DNA from: Povalibacter uvarum | GTDB taxonomy: Bacteria > Pseudomonadota > Gammaproteobacteria > Steroidobacterales > Steroidobacteraceae | Length of the DNA stretch: 64,000 bases | Assembly: GCF_014202975.1 (NCBI RefSeq) | Contig: NZ_JACHHZ010000006.1 | Coordinates: 186,001 to 250,000 of the forward strand | Direction: 5' to 3' | Shown: positions 1 to 9,256 of the stretch, piece after piece | Layout of the letters: every line of letters starts with the position of its first letter | Position numbering within the stretch: position 1 is the first letter of the stretch | Program-made: the position numbers and the translations under genes | The notes under the pieces: generated by a model | Seen by the model: the letters and a program-made list of their open reading frames with translations, nothing else | The model's database searches: none | What the model was told of the DNA's origin: nothing

Positions 1-1020
1 AATCTCGACCTGACGGTGAACCTCGACGGCGCTCGCTTCGGCGCGCCGGGCCTGCAGATCTTCGGTTACCTGCTCTACAACAACGGTCACAGCATCTCGG
101 ACCTGACCAACGTCGCACAGGGCACGAGCAACATCGAATCGTCGCGAGCCGTGCGCCTGTACGAGCTCTGGACCCAGTGGCAGTTCGGCGAAGGCGACAA
201 CTCGGTGAAGTTCGGTCTCTACGATCTGAACTCCGAGTTCGACAGCATCGAAACCTCGGGCCTGTTCATCAATCCCTCGCACGGCATCGGCGCCGATTTT
301 GCGCAGACGGGTGAGAACGGCCCCTCGATCTTCCCGACGACCAGCCTTGGCGTTCGCGCACTCAAATCGTTCGATGCGTGGACCGTGCAGGCCGCCGTGC
401 TCGACGGCGTGCCCGGCGACGTCGATCGTCCTGACCGCTCCGGCATTCACCTGTCGTCAGACGAAGGCGCCCTCGTCGTGGGCGAGCTCAACTATCGCAC
501 CGAATCGGGTGCGCGCTTCGGTGGCGGCTACTGGCGCTACACCGCGCAGTTCGACGATCTGACGGCGACGGATGTTGCTGGTGAGCCGGCGCAGCGCAAC
601 GACAACGCGGGTCACTACCTGATCGCCGAGTCGCCACTGTTGTTCTCCGAGGGCGAAGACCTCGGCACGCGACTGTTCGCGCGCACTGGCGTCGCGAACG
701 ATCACATCAATGCAATCCGTCGTTACTACGGCGCGGGCATCGCTCGCACGGGTGTCGGTTCGCGCGCCGCCGATCAAGTCGGCTTCGCCATCGCCGTCGC
801 CGAACTCGGCGATCCGTTCCGTCAGGCCGAGGCTCTCGCCGGCACGGAAACGACGCGACGCGAGTACAACTACGAACTCACCTATCGCTCAGAGATCACG
901 GACTGGCTGGCCTTGCAGATGGATCTGCAGTACGTCGACAACCCCGGCATGACGCCGTTTGTGGAGTCGGATTGGGCGGTCGGACTGCGGCTCGAGGTGG
1001 GCAGCAGCTGGGCGTGGTGA
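1..1020 (+). CDS. OprB-family carbohydrate porin, 5' truncated by window
   Basis: This is the C-terminal 339 residues of an outer-membrane beta-barrel of the carbohydrate-selective porin OprB family. The frame is open to base 1, so the true start lies outside the window; the GTG at 16 is only an internal codon. Visible family features are the opening strand with YLLYNNGHSISDL, alternating aromatic/polar beta-strand patterning throughout, and a terminal Trp typical of outer-membrane barrels recognised by the BAM machinery. The family passively transports mono- and oligosaccharides; the substrate here is unknown. The gene converges on the amidase gene, with a REP-like repeat between the two stop codons. 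Confidence 0.85.
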   Translation, partial: NLDLTVNLDGARFGAPGLQIFGYLLYNNGHSISDLTNVAQGTSNIESSRAVRLYELWTQWQFGEGDNSVKFGLYDLNSEFDSIETSGLFINPSHGIGADFAQTGENGPSIFPTTSLGVRALKSFDAWTVQAAVLDGVPGDVDRPDRSGIHLSSDEGALVVGELNYRTESGARFGGGYWRYTAQFDDLTATDVAGEPAQRNDNAGHYLIAESPLLFSEGEDLGTRLFARTGVANDHINAIRRYYGAGIARTGVGSRAADQVGFAIAVAELGDPFRQAEALAGTETTRREYNYELTYRSEITDWLALQMDLQYVDNPGMTPFVESDWAVGLRLEVGSSWAW

Positions 1021-1079
1021 AGAAGAAGCAGATAGCGGATGGGGACTAGGCATAGCCGTTCAACAAGCTGCCTCTGGTT

Positions 1080-1163
1080 GTGGGTCCGGCTTTAGCCGGA
1101 CGTTGGCCGGCGGAGCCGGCTCTGTCGCCTTCGGCGATGACGTCCGACTAAAGTCGGACCCAC
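1080..1163. repeat. REP-like inverted repeat, copy 1
   Basis: The outer arms GTGGGTCC (1080-1087) and GGACCCAC (1156-1163) enclose two hairpins, GTCCGGCTTTAGCCGGAC on the left and GTCCGACTAAAGTCGGAC on the right. A second copy lies at 7617-7697 in the same orientation, and both are followed by an identical AGCAAGA. The element fills the space between two converging genes, so it could also act as a bidirectional terminator or mRNA-stabilising structure. Confidence 0.8.
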
Positions 1164-1190
1164 AGCAAGAGCGCTCTGCCCAGTCGCCAT

Positions 1191-1976
1191 CTATTTCAGC
1201 CCAAACTCATCCGCATCCATGTGCGCCGGAAACTTTGCCCTGAACGCTTTCAGCGCCGTGTAGTCGAGCGTCACCGTCTGCACTGCCTCGCCTGCCAGGT
1301 CCGGAATCAACGGCTGGCCCATGAAATCGAGCGCAGCGCTGTCGCCCGTGTAGCTGACATCGAGACCGTCGGTGCCGACGCGATTCACGCCGATGCAGTA
1401 GCTGAGATTCTCGATCGCTCGCGCCTTCAGCAACGTTTGCCATGCATAGCGGCGGCGCTCCGGCCAGTTCGCTACGTACAGCAGCACATCATAAGCATGC
1501 GTCGCGCTGTGACGGCTCCACACGGGGAAACGCAGGTCGTAGCAGACGAGCGGACAGATCCGCCAGCCATTCAGATCGACCAGCAGTTGCTTCGAGCCAG
1601 ACGCGTAGTGCTTGTGCTCCAGCGCCATGCGAAACAGATGCCGCTTATCGTAAGTCGCATGGCTACCGTCGGGGCGCATCCAGATCAGGCGATTGAAATA
1701 GTGGTCACCATCCTGCGTCACGATGCTCCCGGTGACCACGGCATCGAGGCCTTTCGACAACGTCCGCATCCACTGCGTCGTCGGGCCTTCGACGGGCTCC
1801 GCCACCTGGGCGGCCGCCATCGTGAATCCGGTGCTGAACATCTCCGGGAGCACGACCAGATCAGTCTGACCCGCAAGCGGCGCCAGGAGATGATCGAAAC
1901 GGTCACGATTCGCCGCGGCGTCATGCCACGCAAGATCGGTCTGGATCAAGGAGACTTTGAGTGCAGCAGGCGTCAT
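1191..1976 (-). CDS. Nitrilase-superfamily amidohydrolase (YafV/omega-amidase-like)
   Basis: A 261-residue carbon-nitrogen hydrolase. The nitrilase triad is visible: Glu45 in LPEMFSTGF, Lys111 in YDKRHLF and Cys145 in CYDLRFP. This family includes omega-amidases that hydrolyse alpha-ketoglutaramate and alpha-ketosuccinamate, the products of glutamine or asparagine transamination. The start overlaps the stop of the upstream YbdL-like aminotransferase by four bases (ATGA), so the two are translationally coupled. An aminotransferase plus omega-amidase pair fits keto-acid salvage (methionine or glutamine transaminase pathway). Cytosolic, with no signal peptide. The family call is strong; the exact substrate is inferred from relatives and from the neighbour. 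Confidence 0.85.
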   Translation of the reverse strand: MTPAALKVSLIQTDLAWHDAAANRDRFDHLLAPLAGQTDLVVLPEMFSTGFTMAAAQVAEPVEGPTTQWMRTLSKGLDAVVTGSIVTQDGDHYFNRLIWMRPDGSHATYDKRHLFRMALEHKHYASGSKQLLVDLNGWRICPLVCYDLRFPVWSRHSATHAYDVLLYVANWPERRRYAWQTLLKARAIENLSYCIGVNRVGTDGLDVSYTGDSAALDFMGQPLIPDLAGEAVQTVTLDYTALKAFRAKFPAHMDADEFGLK

Positions 1977-3133
1977 GACGCGACGCGCTCGAGCTGCCGC
2001 AGCTTCGCAGCCGCCTCGATCAATGTTTCGTCCTTCTTCGCGAAACAGAAACGGATGACATCGAGATGCGGCGGCGATTGGTAAAACGGCGACACCGGGA
2101 TCGACGCAACCCCCGCGCTTCGCAATACGATGTCAGCGAACTCGGCATCCTGCACCGACGAGATGCCGCTGAAATCCAGCAGCTGAAAATACGTACCTTC
2201 GGACGGAATCCAGCGGAACGGTGATCCCTGCAACTGGCGCAGGAACAGATCGCGCTTGCGCTGGTAGAACCCAGACAGCTCGTTGCTGTGGCTCGGCTGC
2301 TGCTTCAGGAACTCCGCAATCGCGAGCTGCAACGGCGTCGCGATACTGAAGGTATTGAACTGGTGCACGCGCCGGATCTCGCGAGTGATGTCCGGCGGCG
2401 CGATCGCATAGCCGACGCGCCACCCCGTCGCATGCATCGTCTTGCCGAACGAGAAGCAGACGACTCCGCGCGCGTACAGTTCCTCGTGCCCGAACACACT
2501 GGCATGGCGCGCTCCGTCGTACACCATGTGCTCGTACACTTCGTCGGAGAGCACGAACGCATCCGTCGGTCGCAGCACTTCCGCAAGCTGATTCAGATCA
2601 TCGCCCGACAGGATCATCCCGGTGGGGTTGTGGGGTGTATTGATCATTACCATGCGCAGTTTCGGCGTCACGGCCTCGCGCACTCGTTGCCAGTCGATCC
2701 TGAAATGCGGCGCTTGCAGCGGAATGTGCACGGGTCGCCCGCCAGCGAGGATGACCGCCGGCCCGTAAGAATCGTACGAAGGATCGAACAGGATCACATC
2801 GTCGCCCGGATGCACGAGCGCGCTGATCGCCGAAAAGATCGCCTCGGTAGCACCGAGCGTGATTGTGATCTCTGCTTCCGGATTCACAGTACGCCCGTAG
2901 TTCGCCTGCATCTTGCGGGCGATCTGCTCCCGCAGCGATGACTCGCCGATCATCGGCGCGTACTGGTTGTGCCCCGCCGACGTCTTCTGCGCGAGCAACT
3001 CCTTCAGCAGCTCCGGCGAGTCGAAGTCGGGAAACCCTTGCGCGAGGTTGATCGCGCCCATCTCGCGGGCGCGATTGGTCATGACCGTGAAAATGGTCGT
3101 GCCGACGTGGGGAAGTTTGGATTTCAGAGCCAT
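1973..3133 (-). CDS. PLP-dependent aminotransferase, YbdL-like (methionine/glutamine transaminase type)
   Basis: 386 residues, class I/II fold-type I aminotransferase. Visible motifs are the N-terminal INLAQGFPDFDSP block typical of YbdL and kynurenine aminotransferases, NTPHNPTG near residue 166, and the PLP-binding Lys231 in SFGKTMHATGWR. The ATG at 3133 is preferred over an upstream in-frame codon because MALKSKLPHVGTTIF matches where the family begins and the extra upstream residues are Arg/His-rich and unlike it. The gene lies downstream of potI on the same strand and its stop overlaps the amidase start. YbdL-type enzymes prefer methionine, histidine and phenylalanine as amino donors; the actual donor here is not known. 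Confidence 0.87.
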   Translation of the reverse strand: MALKSKLPHVGTTIFTVMTNRAREMGAINLAQGFPDFDSPELLKELLAQKTSAGHNQYAPMIGESSLREQIARKMQANYGRTVNPEAEITITLGATEAIFSAISALVHPGDDVILFDPSYDSYGPAVILAGGRPVHIPLQAPHFRIDWQRVREAVTPKLRMVMINTPHNPTGMILSGDDLNQLAEVLRPTDAFVLSDEVYEHMVYDGARHASVFGHEELYARGVVCFSFGKTMHATGWRVGYAIAPPDITREIRRVHQFNTFSIATPLQLAIAEFLKQQPSHSNELSGFYQRKRDLFLRQLQGSPFRWIPSEGTYFQLLDFSGISSVQDAEFADIVLRSAGVASIPVSPFYQSPPHLDVIRFCFAKKDETLIEAAAKLRQLERVAS

Positions 3134-3199
3134 GCGACGAAAGTGACGAAAGTCACGCGAGTGACCGCGCGTGCGCAGTTGTGCAGCCACTACCGGCGG

Positions 3200-4042
3200 C
3201 TACTTTCCCCCCGCCGCCGCCATCTGCATGTCCCGCTGCCGCCGCTTTTCCTGGGCGTGCATGAGGAAGCCGGCGATGACTACGCCGACGGTCACCAGGA
3301 GCACCATGATCGAGGCGAGCGCATTGATGTCGGGACTGACGCCGAGGCGGACTTTGGAGAAGATCACCATCGGCAGCGTGCTGGAGCCGGGGCCCGAAAC
3401 GAAACTGGCGATGACGAGATCGTCGAGAGAAATCGTGAATGCGAGCAACCATCCCGACACGAGCGCCGGAGCGATGATGGGCAGTGTGATGAGGAAGAAA
3501 ATCTTGGCGGGCCGGGCGCCGAGGTCCATCGCAGCTTCTTCGAGAGAATCATCGAGCGTCGACAGGCGCGACTGCACGATGACGGTGACGTAAGCCATCG
3601 TCAGCGTCATGTGGGCGATCGTGATCGTCGTGACACCCCGCCCCTGCGGCCAGCCGAAGAACTGCTCCATCGCGACGAACAGCACGAGCAGCGACAGGCC
3701 GGTGATGACTTCAGGCATCACGAGCGGTGCCGTCGTCATGCCCGAGAACAGCGTCCGGCCGCTGAACTTGCCGAAGCGCGCGAGGGCGAGACCGGCGAGC
3801 GTACCGAGGATCACCGCGCCGGTGGCGTTGATGGCGGCAATCTTCAACGACAGCCAGGCGGCGCTGAGGATCTGGTCGTTCGCGAAGAGCTTGCCGTACC
3901 ACTCCGTCGAGAAGCCGCCCCACACCGTCACGAGTCGCGACTTGTTGAACGAGTAGATGACGAGCAACAGGATCGGGATGTAGAGGAACGCGAACCCGAA
4001 CACGAGCGCGGAGATGCGAAACAGCGGCACGCGATTGCTCAT
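3200..4042 (-). CDS. potI: Putrescine ABC transporter permease PotI
   Basis: 280 residues, one of the two inner-membrane permeases of the putrescine importer. It shows about six hydrophobic segments and the binding-protein-dependent permease (EAA) loop EEAAMDLGARPAKIFFLITLP, which contacts the ATPase PotG. The start overlaps the potH stop by four bases (ATGA), so potG, potH and potI form a chain of overlapping genes. The C-terminus is short, basic and cytoplasmic. The length is typical for PotI. A small GTGAC-GAAA-GTCAC hairpin (3143-3156) lies between this gene and the next gene downstream. Confidence 0.92.
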   Translation of the reverse strand: MSNRVPLFRISALVFGFAFLYIPILLLVIYSFNKSRLVTVWGGFSTEWYGKLFANDQILSAAWLSLKIAAINATGAVILGTLAGLALARFGKFSGRTLFSGMTTAPLVMPEVITGLSLLVLFVAMEQFFGWPQGRGVTTITIAHMTLTMAYVTVIVQSRLSTLDDSLEEAAMDLGARPAKIFFLITLPIIAPALVSGWLLAFTISLDDLVIASFVSGPGSSTLPMVIFSKVRLGVSPDINALASIMVLLVTVGVVIAGFLMHAQEKRRQRDMQMAAAGGK

Positions 4043-5046
4043 CGGTGTGCCCCCCTGGCCTCTGCACTCTGCGCCCGCTGCAGGAGCACGATCGGGATTA
4101 CGAGCAGCAGCAACAGCGCAATCGCGACGGCACTGGCGACCGGCCAGTCACGGTTACTGAAGAATTCAGTCCACAGTACTTTGCCGATCATCAGCGAATC
4201 CGGTGCGCCGAGAAGCGCGGGAATCACGAACTCACCCACAGCCGGAATGAAAACGAGCATCGATCCGGCGATGATGCCCGGCATCGACAGCGGCAGCGTG
4301 ATCGTGAGGAACGACTTGAAGGGCCGGCTGCCCAGATCCGCGGCAGCTTCGAGCAGCGTCAGGTCCATCTTCTCGAGGTTCGAATACAACGGCAGGATCA
4401 TGAACGGCAGGTACGAATACACGATGCCGACGTAGATGGCGAAGTCCGTCTGCAGCATCACGATCGGCTGATCGATGACCCCGAGCCACATGAGGAAGTT
4501 GTTGATGAAGCCATTGTTCTTCAGCAAGCCGATCCACGCGTAAACGCGCAGCAGGAACGACGTCCAGAAGGGCAGGATCACCATCATCAGCAGCACGTTG
4601 CGCCACGTCGACCTGGAGCGGGCGATCGCATAGGCAAGCGGATATCCGACGAGGAGACACAGCAGCGTGGAGATGAAGGCGACCTTCATCGAATTGAGAT
4701 AGGCCTTCCAGTACAGATTGTCCTCGAACAGGAACATGAAGTTGCCGAGATTGAGCTTGATCTCGAGGACCTTGTCCCCCGCCCATTGGAACAACGGCTG
4801 ATACGGAGGCGAGGCGATCTGCGTTTCCGAGAACGCGATCTTGAGAACGATGATGAAAGGAACGAGGAAGAACAGCAGCAGCCAGAAGTACGGGATCGCA
4901 ATGACGGCAGTGCGGCCCCGCACACCCCATCGCAGGAGCCGTGCCTGCGTCCAGCGGTACGGCGGAAATTGCTGCAGAACGCGCAGGATCAGCTGCGCAC
5001 CCGCGCTGTGTCGTTGCCCGCTGGGCGATTCCGCTTTGGCGATCAT
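4039..5046 (-). CDS. potH: Putrescine ABC transporter permease PotH
   Basis: 335 residues, the second membrane permease of the putrescine importer. It has a long polar N-terminal tail, then a hydrophobic segment (VIAIPYFWLLLFFLVPFII), further transmembrane helices, and the EAA-type loop LLEAAADLGSRPFKSFLTITLPLSMPG that docks on the ATPase. The ATG at 5046 overlaps the potG stop by four bases; an upstream in-frame extension would run through potG and is rejected. It acts with PotI as a heterodimeric channel in the inner membrane. Confidence 0.92.
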   Translation of the reverse strand: MIAKAESPSGQRHSAGAQLILRVLQQFPPYRWTQARLLRWGVRGRTAVIAIPYFWLLLFFLVPFIIVLKIAFSETQIASPPYQPLFQWAGDKVLEIKLNLGNFMFLFEDNLYWKAYLNSMKVAFISTLLCLLVGYPLAYAIARSRSTWRNVLLMMVILPFWTSFLLRVYAWIGLLKNNGFINNFLMWLGVIDQPIVMLQTDFAIYVGIVYSYLPFMILPLYSNLEKMDLTLLEAAADLGSRPFKSFLTITLPLSMPGIIAGSMLVFIPAVGEFVIPALLGAPDSLMIGKVLWTEFFSNRDWPVASAVAIALLLLLVIPIVLLQRAQSAEARGAHR

Positions 5047-6188
5047 TCGCCGAGCACCACGGGGCTCGAGGGATGCCAGTGCACGTAGACCGACTGATCC
5101 CAGGTAATGAGATCGTCGGCGTGCCGATACGCATTGGGCTGGGTCACGCGCACGACCTTGCCGGAATCGAGCTGCACGAGATAGATCGACATGTCGCCCA
5201 TGTATGCGATCTCTTTGACGACACCGTGCGCGACGTTGTCTGCCTGATCGGGCTTCTCGATCGAAATATTGATCTTCTCGGGCCGGACCGCGGCCCACAG
5301 CAGTACGTCCGGCGCCGAGCTCACACCGTGATCGACGAAGATCGTGCCGCCGAGTTCGGGCGATTCGATGCGCACCCGATCGGGCAGATCTTCGATCATG
5401 CGCCCCTGGAACATGTTGACGTTGCCGATGAACTCGGCGACGAACTTGCTGCTCGGATACTCGTAGATGTCTTTCGGCGTCCCGACCTGGACGATCTCGC
5501 CGAGATTCATCACGCCGATCCGGGACGAGAGCGTCATCGCCTCTTCCTGGTCGTGGGTGACGACGACGAATGTCACACCGAGCTGCTCCTGGAGGTTCAC
5601 AAGCTCGAACTGCGTGTGTTCGCGCAGCTTCTTGTCGAGTGCGCCGAGCGGCTCGTCGAGCAGCAGCAGCTTCGGGCGTTTCACGAGCGAGCGCGCAAGC
5701 GCAACACGCTGGCGCTGGCCGCCTGACAATTGGTGGGGCTTGCGCTTGGCGAACTGAGCGAGCTTTACGAGCGCGAGCATGTCGGCTACGCGCGTAGCGA
5801 TTTCCGCCTTCGGAACGCGGTCCTGCTTGAGGCCGAATGCAACATTCTGCTCGACCGTCATGTGCGGGAACAGCGCGTATGACTGGAACATCATGTTGAC
5901 GGGGCGCTCGTACGGCGGAATGCCCGCCATGTCGACACCGTCGATCAGAATCTTGCCGCTGGTAGGCTCTTCAAAGCCCGCCAGCATGCGCAGGAGCGTC
6001 GTCTTGCCGCAGCCCGAGCCGCCGAGCAGACAGAAGAGCTCCTTCTTGTAGATCTTCAGCGAAACGTCATTGACAGCGACGAAGTCCCCGAACTTCTTCG
6101 TGACTCGCTCGATGCTGATGTATGGGACGGCTTGCGGGTCGTTCCAGGGCTGAATCTTGAGTTCGGGGCGGCTGCTAGGGGTGGCCAT
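5043..6188 (-). CDS. potG: Putrescine ABC transporter ATP-binding protein PotG
   Basis: 381 residues, the ATPase of the putrescine importer. Visible motifs are Walker A GGSGCGKT (56-63), Q-loop FQSYALFP (about 101-108), signature LSGGQRQR (154-161) and Walker B LLLLDEP (174-180). After the nucleotide-binding domain comes a TOBE-type C-terminal domain (about 290-375), as in PotA, PotG and UgpC. It is the third-last gene of a potFGHI run on the minus strand, 113 bases after potF. It hydrolyses ATP on the cytoplasmic face to drive uptake through PotH and PotI. Confidence 0.93.
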   Translation of the reverse strand: MATPSSRPELKIQPWNDPQAVPYISIERVTKKFGDFVAVNDVSLKIYKKELFCLLGGSGCGKTTLLRMLAGFEEPTSGKILIDGVDMAGIPPYERPVNMMFQSYALFPHMTVEQNVAFGLKQDRVPKAEIATRVADMLALVKLAQFAKRKPHQLSGGQRQRVALARSLVKRPKLLLLDEPLGALDKKLREHTQFELVNLQEQLGVTFVVVTHDQEEAMTLSSRIGVMNLGEIVQVGTPKDIYEYPSSKFVAEFIGNVNMFQGRMIEDLPDRVRIESPELGGTIFVDHGVSSAPDVLLWAAVRPEKINISIEKPDQADNVAHGVVKEIAYMGDMSIYLVQLDSGKVVRVTQPNAYRHADDLITWDQSVYVHWHPSSPVVLGE

Positions 6189-6301
6189 GATTCACCGCTG
6201 TTGTTGTTTGCGTCGCACGGCCATCGGGCTACGGGAAAAGGGTCACGGCCAGAATGCTCTTCCGGCCGTCACCCGTCGTCCGCAGCCCGTAGCCTTCTTC
6301 A

Positions 6302-7441
6302 TCAGCTGCCCGTCGTGAACTTCGTCCACATACGGGTCATCAGGCGCGTGAAATCCTCGCCGTAGGCGAGCGAGGGGAACAGCTTCGCCTTCACTTCCGG
6401 CGTCGGGTAAATGCCCGGGTCGTTCTTCACTTCGTCGTTCACCATCGGCAGCGACGCGGCATTGCCGTTCGCGTAGTTCACGAAGTTCGAGTTGTTCGCG
6501 GCGACCTGCGGATCCATCAGGTAGTTGATGAAGGCGTGGGCATTCTTGGGATGCTTGGCATCCGTCGGAATGGCCAGCATGTCGAACCACACGATCGTGC
6601 CTTCCTTCGGGATGGCGTACTTGATGACCGTGCCCTGCCCTGCTTCCGCCGCGCGATCGCGCGACTGCAGGATGTCACCGCTCCAGCCCACGGCGACGCA
6701 AAGATCGCCGTTCGCGAGATCTTCGATGTACTGCGAGGAGTGGATCTTGCGGATGAACGGACGGATCGCCATCAGCTTCTCTTCGGCCGCCTTGAGATCT
6801 TCTTCCTTCTGGCTGTTCGGATCGCGGCCCATCCAGGCGAGCGTGATCTTCAGCAGCTCATCGGGAGCATCCAGCACGGACACGCCGCAATCCTTGAATT
6901 TCGCGATCTGCTTCGGATCGAAGATCAGATTCCAGCTGTCCACCGGCGTGTCGCCGAGGATCGCCTTGATCTTCGCCTCGTTGTAGCCGATGCCCGTCGT
7001 GCCCCAGAGATACGTGACCGAGTGTTCGTTGGCAGGATCGTGCAGGGCGACGCGCTGCATGATGTCCGGGTCCATGTTGCTCAGGTTCGGCAGCTGACCC
7101 TTGTCGAGCTTCTGGAAGACGCCGGCCTTGATCTGGCGCTCGAGGAACGATGCGGACGGGACGACCACGTCGAATCCGGAATTGCCCGCCAGCAACCGGG
7201 TTTCGAGCACGTCGTTGGAATCGAAGACGTCGTAGGTGACCTTGATGCCTGTCTTCTCTTCGAAGTTCTTGATGGTGTCTTCGGCGATGTAGTCCGACCA
7301 GTTGAAGACGTGAAGTACTTTCTCTTCTTCGCCCGCTGCAGCGGCCTGCGGTCCCTGCTGTGCCTCTTCCTTCTTGCCGCAAGCTGCCAGTACGACAGCG
7401 ACGGCGGTTGCAGTCAGGGCAACGCGCAATTTGTTGTTCAT
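6302..7441 (-). CDS. potF: Putrescine-binding protein PotF, predicted lipoprotein
   Basis: 379 residues, substrate-binding component of the polyamine importer. The ATG at 7441 is chosen because it directly precedes a secretion signal (MNNKLRVALTATAVAV) ending in a lipobox LAAC at Cys21; the upstream extension is Cys/Arg-rich and does not look like secreted protein. Family motifs include VFNWSDYIAEDTIKNFEEKTGI and the domain-linking VPSASFLERQ, typical of PotD/PotF. The protein would be anchored by lipid in the periplasm, whereas Escherichia coli PotF is a soluble periplasmic protein. It is the first gene of potFGHI. Specificity for putrescine rather than spermidine is inferred from potGHI and the surrounding putrescine enzymes. 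Confidence 0.9.
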   Translation of the reverse strand: MNNKLRVALTATAVAVVLAACGKKEEAQQGPQAAAAGEEEKVLHVFNWSDYIAEDTIKNFEEKTGIKVTYDVFDSNDVLETRLLAGNSGFDVVVPSASFLERQIKAGVFQKLDKGQLPNLSNMDPDIMQRVALHDPANEHSVTYLWGTTGIGYNEAKIKAILGDTPVDSWNLIFDPKQIAKFKDCGVSVLDAPDELLKITLAWMGRDPNSQKEEDLKAAEEKLMAIRPFIRKIHSSQYIEDLANGDLCVAVGWSGDILQSRDRAAEAGQGTVIKYAIPKEGTIVWFDMLAIPTDAKHPKNAHAFINYLMDPQVAANNSNFVNYANGNAASLPMVNDEVKNDPGIYPTPEVKAKLFPSLAYGEDFTRLMTRMWTKFTTGS

Positions 7442-7616
7442 CGGATGAGCTCTCCCCATGGTTGGTACGAGCCGGTCCCTACCGGCACCGGGCAACTGCG
7501 GGCAGCGTAGCGCACAGGAGGCCAGCAGGCCAACAGGCAGAGAAGATCGAACGCAGCCAGACCGACAACGAAAACACGGCCACAGCCACAACGGGTTCTC
7601 GTCCGAGTCCGGCCTG

Positions 7617-7697
7617 TGGGTCCCACTTCAGTGGGACGTCGGGGCCGAAGGCCTCTAGTCGCTAGCGCGATGACGTCCGGCTAAAGCCGGACCCACA
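7617..7697. repeat. REP-like inverted repeat, copy 2
   Basis: Second copy of the element at 1080-1163, in the same orientation. The outer arms are GTGGGTCC (7617-7624) and GGACCCAC (7690-7697). The inner hairpins are GTCCCACTTCAGTGGGAC and GTCCGGCTAAAGCCGGAC. It lies in the 343-base space (7442-7784) between the putrescine aminotransferase stop and the potF start. The rest of that space holds the potF leader and no recognisable gene. Confidence 0.8.
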
Positions 7698-7784
7698 GCA
7701 AGACACGGCTACCCGACGAAAAAATGAGCACTGACGGTGCAGCGATGCGAGCGAACGCACCGGCCTGGCAATCCGAGTCGTATT

Positions 7785-9182
7785 CTAGCCGGCCAGTTGG
7801 CTCGCCTTCTGCAGCGTCTCATCCAATGATCTGCGCGCTTTGTCCATCAACTCATCCACGTTCGCCCGTGTCATCACCAGCGGTGGCGCGATGATCATTG
7901 TGTCTCGCACGGCCCGCATCACCAGGCCATTTGAAATACAGATGTCACGACACAGTGTGCCGATCTCACCGGGGTCGGCGAAGCCCTGACGGGTTGCCTT
8001 GTCCTTGACCAGCTCGAGGGCTCCGATCAGGCCCACTCCGCGGGCCTCGCCCACCAGCGGGTGATCGGCGAGCTCGCGCCAGCGCTGCTGCAGATAGGGA
8101 CCGATGTCGCTCCGGACCCGATCGACGATGCCCTCGTTACGCAGAATGTTGATGGTGGCGCAGGCCACCGCGCAGGCCGCGGGATGGCCGGAGTAAGTGA
8201 AGCCGTGATTGAAATCGCCGCCCTTCTCGATCAGGACCCGGGCGACCCGGTCGGCGACCATCACGCCGCCGATGGGCAGGTAGCCCGATGACATTCCCTT
8301 GGCGATCGGCATCAGGTCCGCTTCGATGCCGAAGTACTGCGAGCCGAACCATTCGCCGGTCCGGCCGAAGCCGCAGATCACCTCGTCGGCCACCAGCAGG
8401 ATGCCGTAGCGCTGCGCGATCTTCTGGATCTCCGGCCAGTAGGTCGATGGCGGAATGATGACGCCCCCCGCACCCTGGATCGGTTCGCCGATGAAGGCCG
8501 CGACCTTGTCCGGTCCGATCTCGAGAATCTTTTCTTCCAGCGCGCGTGCCGCGACCTTGCCGAATTCCTCCGGCGACAGGTCCCCGCCTTCCCCGTACCA
8601 GTACGGCTGGCGAATATGCACGATACCCGGAATCGGCAGGCCGCCCTGGGCGTGCATCGGTGCCATGCCGCCGAGACTCGCCCCAGCCATGGTGCTGCCG
8701 TGATACGCATTCTTGCGGCTGATGATCACGGTGCGCTGCGGCTGTCCCAGCACATCCCAATAGCGGCGGACTGCACGGACCACCGTGTCATTCGCCTCCG
8801 ATCCCGAGCCTGTGAAGAACACGTGTGTGTATTGCGGCGGCGTGACTTCGACGAGCAGGCGAGCCAGTTCGATCGCCGGCGGATGAGCGGCCTGGAAAAA
8901 GCTGTTGTAGTAAGGAAGCTCGAGCATCTGCCGGTATGCCACTTCGGCAAGCTCGCGGCGTCCGTAGCCGAGATTCACACACCAGAGTCCCGACATCCCG
9001 TCGAGGATCTGTCGGCCATCGGAATCGTAGAGATACACGCCCTCCGCGCGCGTGATGACGCGGGTGCCCTTGCGAGCCAGTGCGGCGTGATCGGTGAAGG
9101 GATGCAGGTAGTGCGCGGCATCCAGTGCCTGCCAGTCAGCCGTGGAACGGGACGGAATGAACGAGCTGGATGACGCAGTCAT
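7785..9182 (-). CDS. spuC: Putrescine-pyruvate aminotransferase (SpuC-like, class III)
   Basis: 465 residues, a PLP-dependent class III aminotransferase. The sequence closely resembles Pseudomonas SpuC: HPFTDH near the N-terminus, LDGMSGLWCVNLGYGR (60-75), FFTGSGSEANDT (122-133), ADEVICGFGRTGEWFG (265-280) and the Schiff-base Lys295 in MPIAKGMSSGY. SpuC transfers an amino group from putrescine to pyruvate to give 4-aminobutyraldehyde and alanine. It follows the glutamate-putrescine ligase by 74 bases on the same strand, which suggests a puuD-puuA-spuC operon feeding into or next to potFGHI. Other diamines or beta-amino acids are possible substrates. Confidence 0.87.
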   Translation of the reverse strand: MTASSSSFIPSRSTADWQALDAAHYLHPFTDHAALARKGTRVITRAEGVYLYDSDGRQILDGMSGLWCVNLGYGRRELAEVAYRQMLELPYYNSFFQAAHPPAIELARLLVEVTPPQYTHVFFTGSGSEANDTVVRAVRRYWDVLGQPQRTVIISRKNAYHGSTMAGASLGGMAPMHAQGGLPIPGIVHIRQPYWYGEGGDLSPEEFGKVAARALEEKILEIGPDKVAAFIGEPIQGAGGVIIPPSTYWPEIQKIAQRYGILLVADEVICGFGRTGEWFGSQYFGIEADLMPIAKGMSSGYLPIGGVMVADRVARVLIEKGGDFNHGFTYSGHPAACAVACATINILRNEGIVDRVRSDIGPYLQQRWRELADHPLVGEARGVGLIGALELVKDKATRQGFADPGEIGTLCRDICISNGLVMRAVRDTMIIAPPLVMTRANVDELMDKARRSLDETLQKASQLAG

Positions 9183-9256
9183 GATTTCAGCGGAAGCGGC
9201 GTGAGTAGTTCATGAAGACTCCGAATGTGGGCCGGTGATCAGGTCATCGATCGCCG

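Noticed and set aside
3143-3156. GTGAC-GAAA-GTCAC hairpin between potI and the aminotransferase gene
   Set aside because: Only a 5-base stem without a T-run; too weak to call a terminator.
2969-4435. 488-codon plus-strand open frame across potI and ybdL
   Set aside because: Runs antisense through three recognised genes and is a low-complexity Arg/Glu/His sequence; codon-bias shadow.
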